Assembly: GCA_963575645.1 (NCBI GenBank)
Contig: OY754476.1
Location: 2,418,001-2,482,000 of the forward strand
Length of the DNA stretch: 64,000 nucleotides
Source: Xanthostigma xanthostigma
Lineage: Eukaryota > Arthropoda > Insecta > Raphidioptera > Raphidiidae
Direction: 5' to 3'
Made by a program: the position numbers and the translations under genes. The notes beneath the pieces are model-generated. The model was not told the DNA's origin. It worked only from the letters and a program-made list of their open reading frames with translations, and did not search any database. Below are positions 10,728 through 23,053 of the stretch, piece by piece (position 1 is the stretch's first letter; every line of letters starts with the position of its first letter).

Positions 10728-11892
10728 AAAAAAATCTATGGAGGGGGGTTCCTTTTAAATTTTAATTATGTGATGTTAAAGTTGTTAAAAGTGACAAAAA
10801 CACTATAAATTCTTACACTGACCATACATAATAACAGCATGATCGATCTTAGCGCAAAACCAAACGCACCCTACAAAAACACCACGCGTTGTTACGGGTA
10901 CCACATCAAAATTATCAAAAACCAGCGATTCTTAACATTGGGATAGCTTTTTTGATTTTTTTTTTATCAAATCCATCCATAATATATTTGAATCCAGTAT
11001 AGTTCCCCAAATTTTGAAGGACAGTGTACTAAATTCAATTGCCAGAGATGTGCTAAATGAAAATATAAAATAATAATACAGATGCAAATTAATTATGCTA
11101 TAGTCGAATATGGAAAAACCATAAACTGCTTGCGTGGAATATTTCATTCAGATCCGTTCAGTCGTTACGGCGTAGGTAAAAGAGCCAAAAACATCCAAAC
11201 TTTGGCATTTATAATATTAGGATTAAATAATACTTTTTTTTGCATATTTCTCAAAAAAATGTTAGTTTTATTATAAGTTTTTCATTTTTCAGGATAATGT
11301 GAGTTTCAGGTCCGCGTTGAAAAAAAAGCTTCAAAATGCAGTGCTTTCTTGTTGTTGAATGATACAATCTCGTGTGCTGAAAATGTGATGGTTTTAAAAT
11401 GTTACCGCTATGACGTCAATATGACGTACTCTCTTCATTTACTCCTACACACATTACATCAAGCTTGCTTCGCTTCATATTTTCGCTACGCAGTCATCCA
11501 GACTGATTTTATTAATTTTATCACAAAAAAAAAAAAACAAAGTTAATATTTTGTTAGGGGGAAACGCAATCATTAATCTATGTTTCAGGGTTGATTTTGA
11601 TTTTCAAGTCGTTAACGACTTGAAAACATAACTGATCGATAATAATGGATCAGGAAGGGTAGTGTTTCTCTCTAATAAATTTCATCGATGATCGTACTTC
11701 ATTAACATATTAACTAATTAACATTATATACTTGAAATGGAGGGAAGCATTGTCATATTACCAATAGAGTGACAGATTTATAGAACTATACCCCAAACTG
11801 TGGAAGATCTAAAATAATAACTTGCAGGTGTAGCCACTGTTCGCTACATTGTTAAGAAACACCCATTGTTACATTGCATATTAGAAAAATTA

Positions 11893-11985
11893 ATTTCTCA
11901 AACAATATCACCATCGGGATACGAACCCCGAATCTTTCCACTATCGCGGCGGACTGAGTTACATTACTCCACAGTGACACAGCAA
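11893..11985 (-). pseudogene. tRNA-like segment (probable SINE head)
   Basis: Read on the minus strand, TCACTGTGGAGTAATG starts a tRNA-like fold and GGGGTTCGTATCCCGATGGTGA ends it. The 7-bp acceptor arms pair, with G-T wobbles, and an anticodon-like arm is present. The loop lacks the conserved T33 and the T-arm is offset, so it is probably a tRNA-derived SINE head or pseudogene. I could not define a tail. Confidence 0.45.
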
Positions 11986-12819
11986 GATCAATTCATCATT
12001 CTAATATATAGCAATTTGTAACTGTTTATTTCACATCATGCGAGAGCTAATTTTTATCTTAGGTAACGCTAGATATGAACCTTCACAGAAGTGAGAGTTA
12101 TAGGTGAATCAAAGATGAAATTGTTTCTTATTTATTTTCAGTCTTAAATCACAGACATTTTTCTGTTTTAATAAGACATTTTAATGTTGAAACAATCGTG
12201 TTTCTTTTTATGGCTGAAACAGTTCCTAATTTTAATATGTGAATTTTTATTACGACATAGGACGTATAACTATAACAAATAATGTTCCTTTTAAGCGTAC
12301 CTAAATGAATAATTGGTACAAAAGAATAGAGTGGAGATAGTCAACTTGTTCAGTTGTAGATTGACAATGAAACATTCGGTTTTTTTTTGTACTTATATAA
12401 TTTCCTAATTTATGTCTGTCTTTTGACGTCCTCCAAATGGTTCCCGTGAACCCACGAAGTTAAAAGTTTGCACACTTATAGTATCAAAGACGGGACAGAG
12501 ACTAACGAATCCGGATTTTCGATTTTCTTACCGGCGACCAACAAGTCTTTTTTTATCGAAAAAAAAACATGCTAACCTCCACCGCTCATGAGGATGATCA
12601 ACCGACGAACGACGATTGCTGTGCGACTGCACTACTACACACGTAACTTCCATCGGATTGACTGCATCCTTGAAAGTATGGTGATTTGCGAAGGGATCGG
12701 CTCAAGTCACCGAAGTTGCTGGAATGATGACATACAGTACAACTTCAAACGGACAACAGTAAACTGACTGCCGAGAACCGCTAAATGCTTCCTGGCAACT
12801 GGGTAGACAAGCACAGATG

Positions 12820-12824
12820 TCAGT
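12820..12824 (+). promoter_or_regulatory. Possible PHM initiator (TCAGT)
   Basis: A TCAGT motif lies 96 bp upstream of the PHM start codon, in a GC-richer stretch (about 12570-12919) that looks like leader sequence. No TATA box is at the expected distance. The assignment rests on the motif alone, and transcription could start further upstream. Confidence 0.25.
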
Positions 12825-12919
12825 ATACTTTCGTTCAACTGGTATATATGTTTCCATGACCTGGTGGCTTTAAAGCCGCCGTATGTCAGAAAATAAATCG
12901 CGTCAATTTTGTATCAATT

Positions 12920-15900
12920 ATGGGTTCGACTAGAACATTGAGGAGATTTTTATCAGTGTCAATTTTAATATTAGTACATCACACAGTGTGTAATGAAATC
13001 AAAAAATATTCACTGCTTATGCCAAATGTTACTCCATACAGGGTAAGTTACATTGATTTTTGACAACTTGTTACATTCGTATGAATTTCAAAACATGTGT
13101 TTGACCCGGCAGTTTATTTACATTATATATTATTTATTGTCGAAGAGTCATTAAAAATACGTAGGTATATAAAAAATATACGGGGTCAATGTTTGGTTAA
13201 AAAGTCGTGTAGTGACCGCCCAATTCCTAATTTTTCAAAAATGTAAGGATTATGTTGTTTCATAAAGGACCTGCATTGTTATGGACAGATGAAGCAAAAC
13301 TTATCAGGATCTGTTAAAGATTTTGTCATACATTTTTTTTTCATAAACAAGTAGTATTATTAAAATTGACTGCGGAATAGTATTTTTCCAATATTTCGTT
13401 AATAAGGATAATTATGTTTACCATATGGTGCACACGTTTTTATAATCTTCGAAATTGTTGTTGTAATCCGATTATTATTAATAAATTACAGGAAATTGTT
13501 AACTATTGAAATTGCACAAATACCTAATCATATTTATCCTGTTTTTGGTACGATTCTTAATTATATGTCATTTTCTGATGAATAGCAAAAAAGTTAAATA
13601 TTTTGCAATGGCAGTTCTTTCTCAGTTTATCTTTATTATCAAATAATTTATCATTTTTCCTCTATTCTGGGGAAATTAATACACGATATTTTTCGAAGCT
13701 ATAGGTCATCGACTCATCACATGAAATGTATTTTTTTTTGTTGCGTCACAATGTAAATATCAATGTTTGTTGTTATTATTTCTCATTTACGTAATTTAAT
13801 TCCTATTGTAATGTCAAATTTTCATAATATTTTAGTTATGGATACGCTGCGGTCAAGTTTAACACTCGACTAGTTGACCTTAACATTTCCAAGATCTGAT
13901 TAAAAAAACTGAATCGTAATTAGTTTTTTCGTTGTTACAATTTCAAAAATAATATTTTATTATTCCAATATTTATTGATACGTTAATATTATACATTTTT
14001 ACTGTTATTAAGGAGATTGATGCGTTACAGTCCCAATCAAAAATAAGTCGAATTCTAAATGGGAACCTATTTCTATAATACATTTTTACAAAAGGGTGTA
14101 AGTCGATGATACCAATAAATTATTGTCATAAAGGCATAAATAAATATTTTTTTTTTAATATTATTAATTATTTCAGTATTTTACTTAATTTGTACAAAGT
14201 TAGGTTAGAAAAAATAAATTTATGTAAATATTTGTATTTTCCATATTATTTGCAGTAAATAATTAAAAAAAGAAATTAGAAATAATAAAAATTAAAATTA
14301 AATCATTAAAAAGTTGAAAATTCAGTTAAAATTGTCAAGAATAAAAGTCCATAATTGAAAAGTGCTAAGGTTTATGATTTTTTTATTGATTAAAAGTCTC
14401 CTAATTAAATTGGAAAAAATATTAAAATATGCGTAAGACATAAATGCTTCATATAGTTAGTTTTCGGAACTGCTGACATTATTTGGTTATTTGCAAAAAA
14501 TTAAAATGCGCCGTTTGCATGCTAGGTTGACATATTTTCCATAAGACTACATGTAAAAGTTTTTTTTAACTTTTGACTTTATAAATCTCCTAATTGATTT
14601 TGGATTTTTTACAGAAAATTTTGTTATAAAAAAATCTCTTAAAAAAACTTTATTTCAGATTTTTTTCGTTATCTTCGTAAAACGGCTCAACCTCCTTAAA
14701 GCAACCATTGTTAATTGTTTACAAAAATATTTTTATTTCGATGGTGTAGATATGAGATGAGCTTTGGCTTTAATATTTATTTAAAAAAAATGTATATTTT
14801 ATTTCAGCCGGAATTATATTTATGTACTCCTATCAAAGTTGACATGGGCCGTAGTTACTATATAGGTGGGTATTTAAAATTTTTGAAAATATTTCCCGAA
14901 ACTAAAGAAAAAATAGTTTTTATGTAACGTTTGCCCTTTTTATTATTAAAAATATTGAATTTTCAGTGGGATTTGAACCGAACTCCACAATGGAGACTGC
15001 CCATCACATTTTGCTATATGGCTGTGGAAAACCTGGAAGCACTAAGCCAGTCTGGTACGTTATCTTTATTCTTTTACCTTCAAGAAATCTCTAATAACCT
15101 TACCGTCCTCAATCCTGATTGCATGTCATAATCATTAGTTTGTTTCGTGATAATAAAACAATTTCAGATTTCTGGAACATCCATATTGTTGATAGTCTAT
15201 AATTAGTGAAATTATTAATAATGATTTTAATTTATAACAGGAACTGTGGGGAAATGGCTGATGGAGATGCAGAAGAACAGAGTGCCAGCCCTTGCGGAGA
15301 AGGATCTCAGGTAAATAAAATTCCTTCACAAAACTTTTTTAAGTTAGAGAGAACATATTTATCACACTTTTGTGGATAGTAAAATAATAGTCTAAGAGAA
15401 AAATATGTGGGTATTGTTATTTATTACATTTATCTCAACTGTCTCATTCAACTCTACATCAGATATCTGGTTGAATATTTTTTGTGATTATTTTTTTTTT
15501 TTACTTTTAGATTATTTATGCGTGGGCAAGAGATGCACCGATGCTAAAATTACCGGAAGGAGTCGGGTTTAAAGTTGGAAAGGATTCAGAAATTGAGTAT
15601 TTGGTTCTCCAAGTTCATTACGCACATATAGATAAATTCCGAGGTAAAATCTATTGTGATAAAAATTACGAAATATTCTTTCTCAGAATTTAAAAGCATC
15701 CTTTATTTTAGATGGTAGTAAAGATAATTCTGGAATATTTCTGCATTACACGTTTGAACCGTAAGTTATTTTTTTAATACTTTAAAAGAATAAGCATCTT
15801 CTTATAATAATAATAATGCGTTTAACGTTCGTTTCTCGACTATATGTCATAACAGACGTCATTCGCACCATTACTATTTTTTTCTACCACACTCCCCGTT

Positions 15901-17197
15901 ATTTTCTACAATTTTTAAACTTCAACTTAATTAATAGCAATGGGCGAATGAATGATTCTTTAAGAAATTAGGATAAGGTAGGCAAATTTTGAGCATAGGA
16001 GTTAGACAGGTAATCGGCCATGGCCTTGAATAAGCAACCATCTCGATATTTATCTGAAATTGTTGAGGGAAACCATGGAAACCCTCAATAAGATGGCCGG
16101 TACAGGAATTACCGTTTCTCGGCGAGAGGCAGTGGGAAAAAGTCCCAGGCGCATCTGCCCCCGCCGGGATTCGAACCCGGTACTTCCCGAATGCGAGTCT
16201 AGTGCTCTTACCGCTACGCCACCCCGCTCGCATCTTCTTAAATATCGATATTTCTAGATTGACGAAACTGGCTGGCGTCATATTACTGGGCACAGCTGGG
16301 GAAATAAAGCCAAAAGGATACACGCACATGGAAACAATGTGTACAATAAAAGAGGACAAAGTTATACATCCATTTGCTTACCGCACTCATACTCACAGTT
16401 TGGGAAAAGTAGTATCTGGATATCATATCATAGAAGACTCGAAGGGCACGGATCATTGGTTGCTTTTAGGCAAAAGAGATCCGCTTACTCCACAAATGTT
16501 CTATCCAGTTGCTGATACCACTCCCATAAAAAAGGGCGATAAACTGGTGAGATCCCAAATGAAATAATTTTTTGATAGTATTCTTAATTTAGGAACAGCA
16601 ATAGTTTGATCAGAACTTGTAACTGAATTGAATTAATGCCTTATTTATCTCATTGTAACGATTTATCTTATTGTACGAATTTGGTCTCTCGAAATGATTT
16701 CATTTCAACTCATCGAGTATCGACTGCTACCACATTGGAGATTTTGTTCCAAACCGTGGCCTTGGATTTGTTTTAGACATACTGTATGGAACAGACCTTG
16801 CCAATTTCCAGTAAATTTTTTGTTTGACTAATTAATGGACACTAATGACCTCATAATTTGAGCGTCTAAATTGTATCTTGCGTTTGTAATATTTGTCTTC
16901 GATTTTTATTAGGGTGCCAGATGCACGATGCTAAGTAACAGGAAAAGTTATACGTATATTGGGTAAGTACAATTAATTTTAATGTTGAAAAAATCTCACT
17001 TTTTAAAAGTTACAACGAGCATGTTCTATTTTAGGGCAACCAATAATGACGAGATGTGTAATTTCTATTTGATGTATTGGGTAGAAAATACCTCAACATT
17101 AGATATGAAGTATTGTTTCAGTAAGGGCCCACCGAATTATTATTGGAACAATGAAAAGATAAATCACATTCCAAACGATGCGGCGTCGTCCCTCTGA
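12920..17197 (+). CDS. Phm: Peptidylglycine alpha-hydroxylating monooxygenase (PHM)
   Basis: PHM is a copper- and ascorbate-dependent enzyme of secretory granules. It hydroxylates the C-terminal glycine of peptides, the first step in making amidated neuropeptides. Coding exons: 12920-13042, 14808-14865, 14967-15054, 15241-15310, 15511-15643, 15712-15760, 16258-16546, 16913-16962, 17035-17197, total 1023 nt, 340 aa. Residues 1-24 form a signal peptide (basic start, then FLSVSILILV). The expected ligands are present: His73-His74 (TAHHILLYGC) and His149 (LQVHYAH) for one copper, and His218, His220 (RTHTHSLG) and Met294 (DEMCNFY) for the other. Arg216 and Tyr298 are also kept. No lyase (PAL) domain follows, as in the separate insect enzyme. 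Intron 1 is 1765 bp and intron 6 holds a SINE. Confidence 0.97.
15805..16229 (-). mobile_element. tRNA-derived SINE in PHM intron 6
   Basis: The element runs right to left. Its head, GCGGGGTGGCGTAGCGGTAA, carries box A, and CCGGGTTCGAATCCCGG is box B. An unrelated body follows and the tail is a short ATT repeat. An 11-bp duplication, GCATCTTCTTA, flanks it at 15794-15804 and 16230-16240. The head ends only 28 bp before PHM exon 7, so the acceptor tract of that exon lies in the retained target sequence. Long frames crossing this area are artefacts of the SINE. Confidence 0.92.
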
Positions 17198-18841
17198 ATT
17201 GAGTGAAATTTATTTATAATATTATAGTGGCAAATGTACTTGAATCCTATAGAGATAATAAGAATATAAACCAAACTGAAAGAGTACCCTTTGAAATGGC
17301 CTAAAAATTCTGTCTAGTTTTATATTAAACTTCATTGATAGGAATCGGTCACGGCAGGTCTTGAACACCAGCGACGTACGTTCAGGCGGCGTATTTTTAG
17401 GGACGCTTTTTAGGGTTCTTGCCATTTGGAATACGCTTAATTATAAAGAGTAGTCTAGACTTTGAGGAGTTTCAAAGCTGAAAAAAATTGCATACGGCCG
17501 GAACTGAACACTCCCAATTTTTTTTTTTTTTTTTTCGATGAAAATATATAATTTTCTTAGGTTTAACCTTCAAATAAAAACTCGTTTAATGAACCAATCT
17601 ACAATAAAAAAACCATAGAAACATTGAAATTTTTTCGAATATCCGTGTGACGTGAAGGAAAATTCTGATAGATTTAATTTTAATTTTTAAATATTTATTT
17701 GAACTACCTACATTAACTGTCCGTCCATTATAATTTTATTTTGCAATTTTATGCAAGGAACATATCATTCCTATTTTAAGAATTTAATCATTAAAATTAG
17801 TAAGGCGTTTGTTCTATTCTTATTATCTTTAACTCGATTTTAATTATAATGAAGAGATAATATTAAGACTATCGAAAACCTCTAGTGTAACAAATATATT
17901 TTTGAATTGAAACTTCTATGATATCATTTTTATTTGTGACAAAAAAAAAAGGATACAAATCGTCAGGTGAAGGTAAATCCGTGATAGGATGAAGCTGATA
18001 GACATGGATTGAGAAAGATAAAGCATAATTTAGAACTGACGCACGGCTGACTTTACCATCTTAGTTAAGGTAGGCAAATTAGTCATAAAAAAGTATAATT
18101 TTGATAGTCGCCCTAAAATTAAAATTCCTGTTACATAAAAGGTTTTCTTAAAGTTATCTATGTGTGTGATATATTTAAAAAAAAACTATTTTGTTGTATT
18201 TATCAAACTAAATACTTTGCTTAAGTATTTATCCTGTTTTATTTTGGATTATCCTGACCTTGAAATTATTTATTGCCGTGGTATTTTATCTGTATACAGT
18301 TGATTTTCTCTAGGAATGATTTTTCAACAAGAAATTGTCTTGCAGAGAGATTGATCCTTATATATATTATGGGAAAACAAGAAGTGCGGAAGTGGGAAGG
18401 TTTTCTTAAAGAAAGCCAACTGCATTTCCTTACTAGAAAGTATTACCTTTCATTCGTATTATTTCAAATACAAATAATATATTTAGATTCTTTTAAGACA
18501 GTTCATCACAAAAAACTTGCTTCTGTCAAAATTTCTGAATAAATATTATTAATTTTTTAAATGTTTAACTTTCAAATTTTAACGTTTAGATTCCAGTTCA
18601 TTTATTTTAAAAAAAATTAATGTGAACAAAAATTATCGATATATCTACATATATATATATACATAGTATATTATTTTTTATACCGGGAAATATATTTTTT
18701 TGTTATGTATTTTTAAGTTTTTTGACGTTTTTAATAAGGCCTGAATAATAATTATCAACAGTTTCTAATTTGTTTGCAATTTTCAAACAATTGTGATTTG
18801 TAAATTTTTATCAATTTTAATGAAAAAAGAATATACCTGTA
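17198..18841. other. Spacer after PHM, no gene seen
   Basis: No coding pattern was recognised. The first AATAAA after PHM is at 17573-17578, so the 3' UTR may extend to there. The remainder is A/T-rich unique-looking sequence. Confidence 0.45.
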
Positions 18842-19100
18842 CAGTGTGTCCCCAGATAGGTGAACTGATTCTTGGAAAAGGTAAAAATTCTCGATTTAAA
18901 TTTTCATTTTTTGAGGTTCAGCCTCAATTGGTTAAAGACTAATTTCTAACATACTTTCAGTTATGAGAAATCAAGTATATCTTGGAAACTTTCAAAAAAT
19001 CTATTTTTCTCTAGAGGGCCCAACCTCAAAAAAATGCAAATTTAAATCGGGAATTTTTTACTTTTTCCAAGAGTTCACCTATCCGGGGACATACACATAT
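18842..19100. mobile_element. Inverted-repeat MITE, mariner-like ends
   Basis: The left arm, CAGTGTGTCCCCAGATAGGTGAACT followed by TTGGAAAAGGTAAAAATTC and CGATTTAAATTT, is mirrored on the right. The right arm ends GAGTTCACCTATCCGGGGACATAC. The arms are about 80 bp. TA dinucleotides lie at both borders, and CAGTGTGTCCC recalls Tc1/mariner termini, but the right end is frayed so the class is tentative. Confidence 0.65.
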
Positions 19101-20152
19101 ATATAATTCCAAAATATATAATTCCATTTTTGATAATTTAAAGTATTAAATATTTTTTAAAAGCTTTATCAGTAGTACAAATAAATGTTTTCTATTTTTA
19201 TTGCACAATTTACAAATTGAATAAAATTTATGTATTGTATTATGTAATAGATACGGTGAATCAATTTTATTACTTAACCATATCACATTGAAATATTAAA
19301 ACTGTACTGAAAAAAACAATAATCTAACAGTAAAAATAATTGACTACTTAACCTAATTCAATGCGAAAACATTTAGCAACGCTATGGCGTCAAAAAAAAA
19401 AACTTATTGAAAGTACAGTCTTGATTCTAGAAAAAAGCCTAATTAAAAGAATTATTGTTCAGTGAAAGGTTGGGGGCACATCTCAAGGGTTAAAATATCG
19501 TTTTGACGTCGCTGTGGTTCCTTACGCAAGTCAAATTTAGTCTAAATTGGAGATGGGACGAGCGAAGCGAGTTTGTAAGGTTGTAACTCGATTGATCGAA
19601 CAAAATGAATAATGATCTCGCAATTAACTTATGTAAAAGTACCAAAGTAAACGATTTCTAAAATATCCCTGAACCATAGCTCCTACGTAAATAATATGTT
19701 CGTAGCCATGCTATGTTCAATTTTCAATCTCTATGGCATTATATTATGATTCGTTTAATAACAAAATGGATTTAGTGTATATAAATATTTTTATTGTTGA
19801 ACAAATTTTCATTAAGCTTTTTTTTATAATTAATTGTTTCGACATATTTTGGAGGTAAAAATGACTCTATGTAAATAATTTATTGAAATAAAGTGTAAAG
19901 GAAAAAAACCGTAAATGAATATTTCCTCATGTGTACGCATTTCAATTATTTCTCAAACCATTCCTACAAAAGAAAACAACAATCCCTATAAATGTAAATA
20001 AAGAGAGACATCTATCATCGGAAAGTCGTTTTTAATAATCATTTCCATTGATAGGTGTCTATGCACTATTGGATTTGAGTCATTTTCAATTCAATTTTAT
20101 ATTTGGCAAAGTTTGAACTATCAATATGTGTTTCAGATCTAGTAATTATTAT

Positions 20153-20363
20153 AATATTATTTTTCAGAGGATAATAGATCAATAACGGTATCATTTTTAT
20201 TAATGTAATTTATTGTATATGTATTTATTGTATTTTAATTTATATTATGTATTTTTTGTAGAGCCTGAGGAAGTTTTAATAATTAAAACGAAACGTTGCG
20301 ATTAAAAATATAGCTTAACAGCATTTTTCGTTATTGATCTATTATCCTCTGAAAAATAATATT
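20153..20363. repeat. Foldback with perfect 35-bp inverted ends
   Basis: The left arm, AATATTATTTTTCAGAGGAT plus AATAGATCAATAACG, is exactly complementary to the right arm ending at 20363. The interior contains GAGCCTGAGGAAGTTTTAAT and an AAACGAAACGTT motif. It is probably a MITE, but I could not identify a target duplication. Confidence 0.85.
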
Positions 20364-22693
20364 GTAAAAGTTATTAATAATTATTGTGAATTTAAATAAT
20401 TAAAATATGGATAAGTGACTTCACATTGTACGAATACAGTCCAGGTATAATTTATTTTAAATACTAACTGCGCGCTCAGCATTGCAAATTTCGGCCTGTC
20501 GTGAGAATGGCGTTGAAATTTTTGGTTTCAGATAAATTAGTTTAAAACTATATTTGGTTCATGTAAGTATAAAACACGTTTCAATATTAAAAACATACTA
20601 CTAACAATATTTCGTAATAATAAAAATATATAATCACTACAAATAAAAAATATGATATAATTTTTGTTTAGTTAGTTGCATTAATTCAATAACAAACAGT
20701 TTGATAATAAAAGATGTTCGTAATAATCATTATGAGATGATTTCATCTTATTTTCTGTGTCACCTGCATAAAAAATTTGTATACAATTGTCCAATGAAAA
20801 ATACATAATATACAGAATGATTTTTCAGGTCACCGACAAATTTGACGGATCAATGCTCATCATTTTAAGTAGAAAAAATCAACTAATATTTATTATTATT
20901 ATTTTTTTGAGGCCGCCAATACTTACGGTTTTTTACCGATTATTTTTTCCAAGCTTGTGAAAAAAAATCAATCAGCGAACGGAAAAGTCCCCTATTTATG
21001 ACAACGGTGACTACGCCACTGTTGACTGTTTGGTCAGTATTCACTTAACAACTAATTTGACATTGGAATCCATACCTATTTACACACTAGCCGGACTCAT
21101 ATCAATAAAGTTCGATTTTCAATTGGTGTTATAATAATTAACAAAATACCTTAGTATTATGGTAAGATAAAATGTTTTTAATTTTGTAACTTTTCACTAA
21201 AGATTTTTAAGGTCCTAAAGAAATATTGCCGAAACGTTGACCAATAAATAATGTTCTAGTGAATAAAAATTATTTTAACATTTTGGCCTTGTATCCCGTA
21301 TAATTTTATCATGTTATAATAATTTGCACTCACGCGTTCAAGACGCTATGGTTTCGGATCGCCAAATGAAGGACGAAGACTCGGCTACATTCGGCTAATT
21401 TGAACACTCGACGAAACATTCGGTTTCGACCAAAATGGAACCGAAAATTTTGTGGAAGCCGAATGTCGAATTTACTTAATAATCGTATATTATATTATTT
21501 AAACCACACACATCACAAACAAATATGTACCTACTAGTGTGACCTGTGCGAATTATTCGCACAAAATAAGTGTAATAATTATCACTTTACAAAATTATTT
21601 TTTAAATATGATTGCAGGTATTCAATTCGTTTCTAATTTTGCACACTGCTTATAACGTTCTTCTTTTTGTTGTATTACAATATGAAGCTCAGATGACAGA
21701 TCGAAGAAATATTTTACTAAAATTGTCATATAGAGGCGCAAGTAGCAAAAGCGTTGAGCTAAGCCGTCAGATGGCATCATGCAGCATTGCTGTGACGTTG
21801 TTCAGCGTTGCTCGCTGTTTCAATATTAAAGCCGTCAGATGGCAGACGTTGTTCAGCGTTGCTGTATTTTAATTAATTTACAAAAACAAAAGCAATAATA
21901 AATTTGTTAGTTGTCGATGTCAGTAGAGCAAGCAATTATCTGTAAAATGATATATAATTTATGTGGAGAAATTGTGAGGTTTTTTCTAAAAAGGGAGGCA
22001 AACATCTTTGACCTTAGCGTATTAATATATATGATATAAAAAAAATACCTCCAATTTGCGACAAAATTGCGTTCGGTCGAAGGTGAGAAAAAAAACGGTA
22101 ATTCGGGTTCGGTTTTGGCCAAACAACTGTCGCATGAGAATGTTTTCTGACTTTTTGTTAAATAAATTATGTTTTCACTTAGTTTAATATATTTTAGAAT
22201 CTTCACATTTCCAACTGAAATATCTAGTCTAAGCCGTTTCAGAAATATTATATATTCTCTACCGATGTTAAAACGCATTTGATAAAAAAGTCAACTGTAA
22301 AAAATTATTTCAGTCATTAATTGAAATCAACCTGCGTACAGTCCTGTCTAGCATTATTTTTTGACCTTGCACAACTCAAAGTTACGTCACTAAATTATGT
22401 ATGTGCCGCGGCGATTTTACACTTCTTCTCACTTCTGCAGTATAGTGAAACCCTTTATGAACGCAGACTAATTAGAGCTGAATTGATTCCCTAGAATCCT
22501 GTTTCAAACCAGTGAACTGTTTATTAATTTTATTAATAATTACTTTTTTTTATTTATATAAGCTACCCACGGCTTCCAGTTATCCATTTTGATAGAAACT
22601 ATCTTAACCAGACTATAATCAAATAATACTTACTTACAACAAATAAAATTATCGACCAATTTGACTTTTCCCAATTGAAAAAATTATGTTTTA
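20364..22693. other. Spacer with short local repeats, no gene seen
   Basis: Around 21760-21860 the motifs AGCCGTCAGATGGCA and GTTGTTCAGCGTTGCT each occur twice in a GC-richer island. Around 21360-21470 a segment rich in TTCGG/CCGAA inversions looks like the end of an old DNA transposon. Open frames here do not resemble known proteins. Confidence 0.4.
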
Positions 22694-23053
22694 CTAGCGT
22701 CGCGCCCGGTTTCACCCGGGTGCAAAAGAAGGAATGAGGGGGGAGGTACATGAGTACGCACATTCATCTTAGTTTACCGACATTAATGTGTCCAAATTTT
22801 ATGATGATCGGAGTTACCGTTCAAAAGTTTTTGTCGGACGGACAAATTTTGAGTTACCTTTTGCAACATTTTTCATTGATGCTCCGCTCCTATTGGATCG
22901 TAGCGTGATATTATATAGTCTATAGCCTTCCTCAATAAATGGGCTATCCAACAAAAAACATTTTTTGCAATTCGAACCAGTAGTTCCTGAGATTAGCGTG
23001 TTCAACCAAACAAACAGACAAACAAACTCTTCAGCTTTATATATTAGTATAGA
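22694..23053 (-). mobile_element. Non-autonomous Helitron, short form
   Basis: It lies between A (22693) and T (23054), as Helitrons require. The minus strand starts TCTATACTAATATATAAAGC and ends with a CCCGGGTGAAACCGGG hairpin, then CTAG. This 360-bp copy has the uninterrupted TTTTTGTCGGACGGACAAAT site, so it shows the state before the tRNA-like insert seen in the long form. Confidence 0.9.

Noticed and set aside
16155-16229. Functional tRNA gene on the minus strand
   Set aside because: The 5' acceptor bases do not pair with the 3' side, and the stretch is the head of a SINE with a tail and target duplication.
15931-16359. 142-codon minus-strand frame
   Set aside because: It overlaps the SINE and the antisense of PHM exon 7, with no recognisable motif.
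16202-16567. A 121-codon + strand frame starting in the SINE
   Set aside because: Only its part from 16258 on is real, as PHM exon 7. The upstream part is SINE and intron sequence read through.
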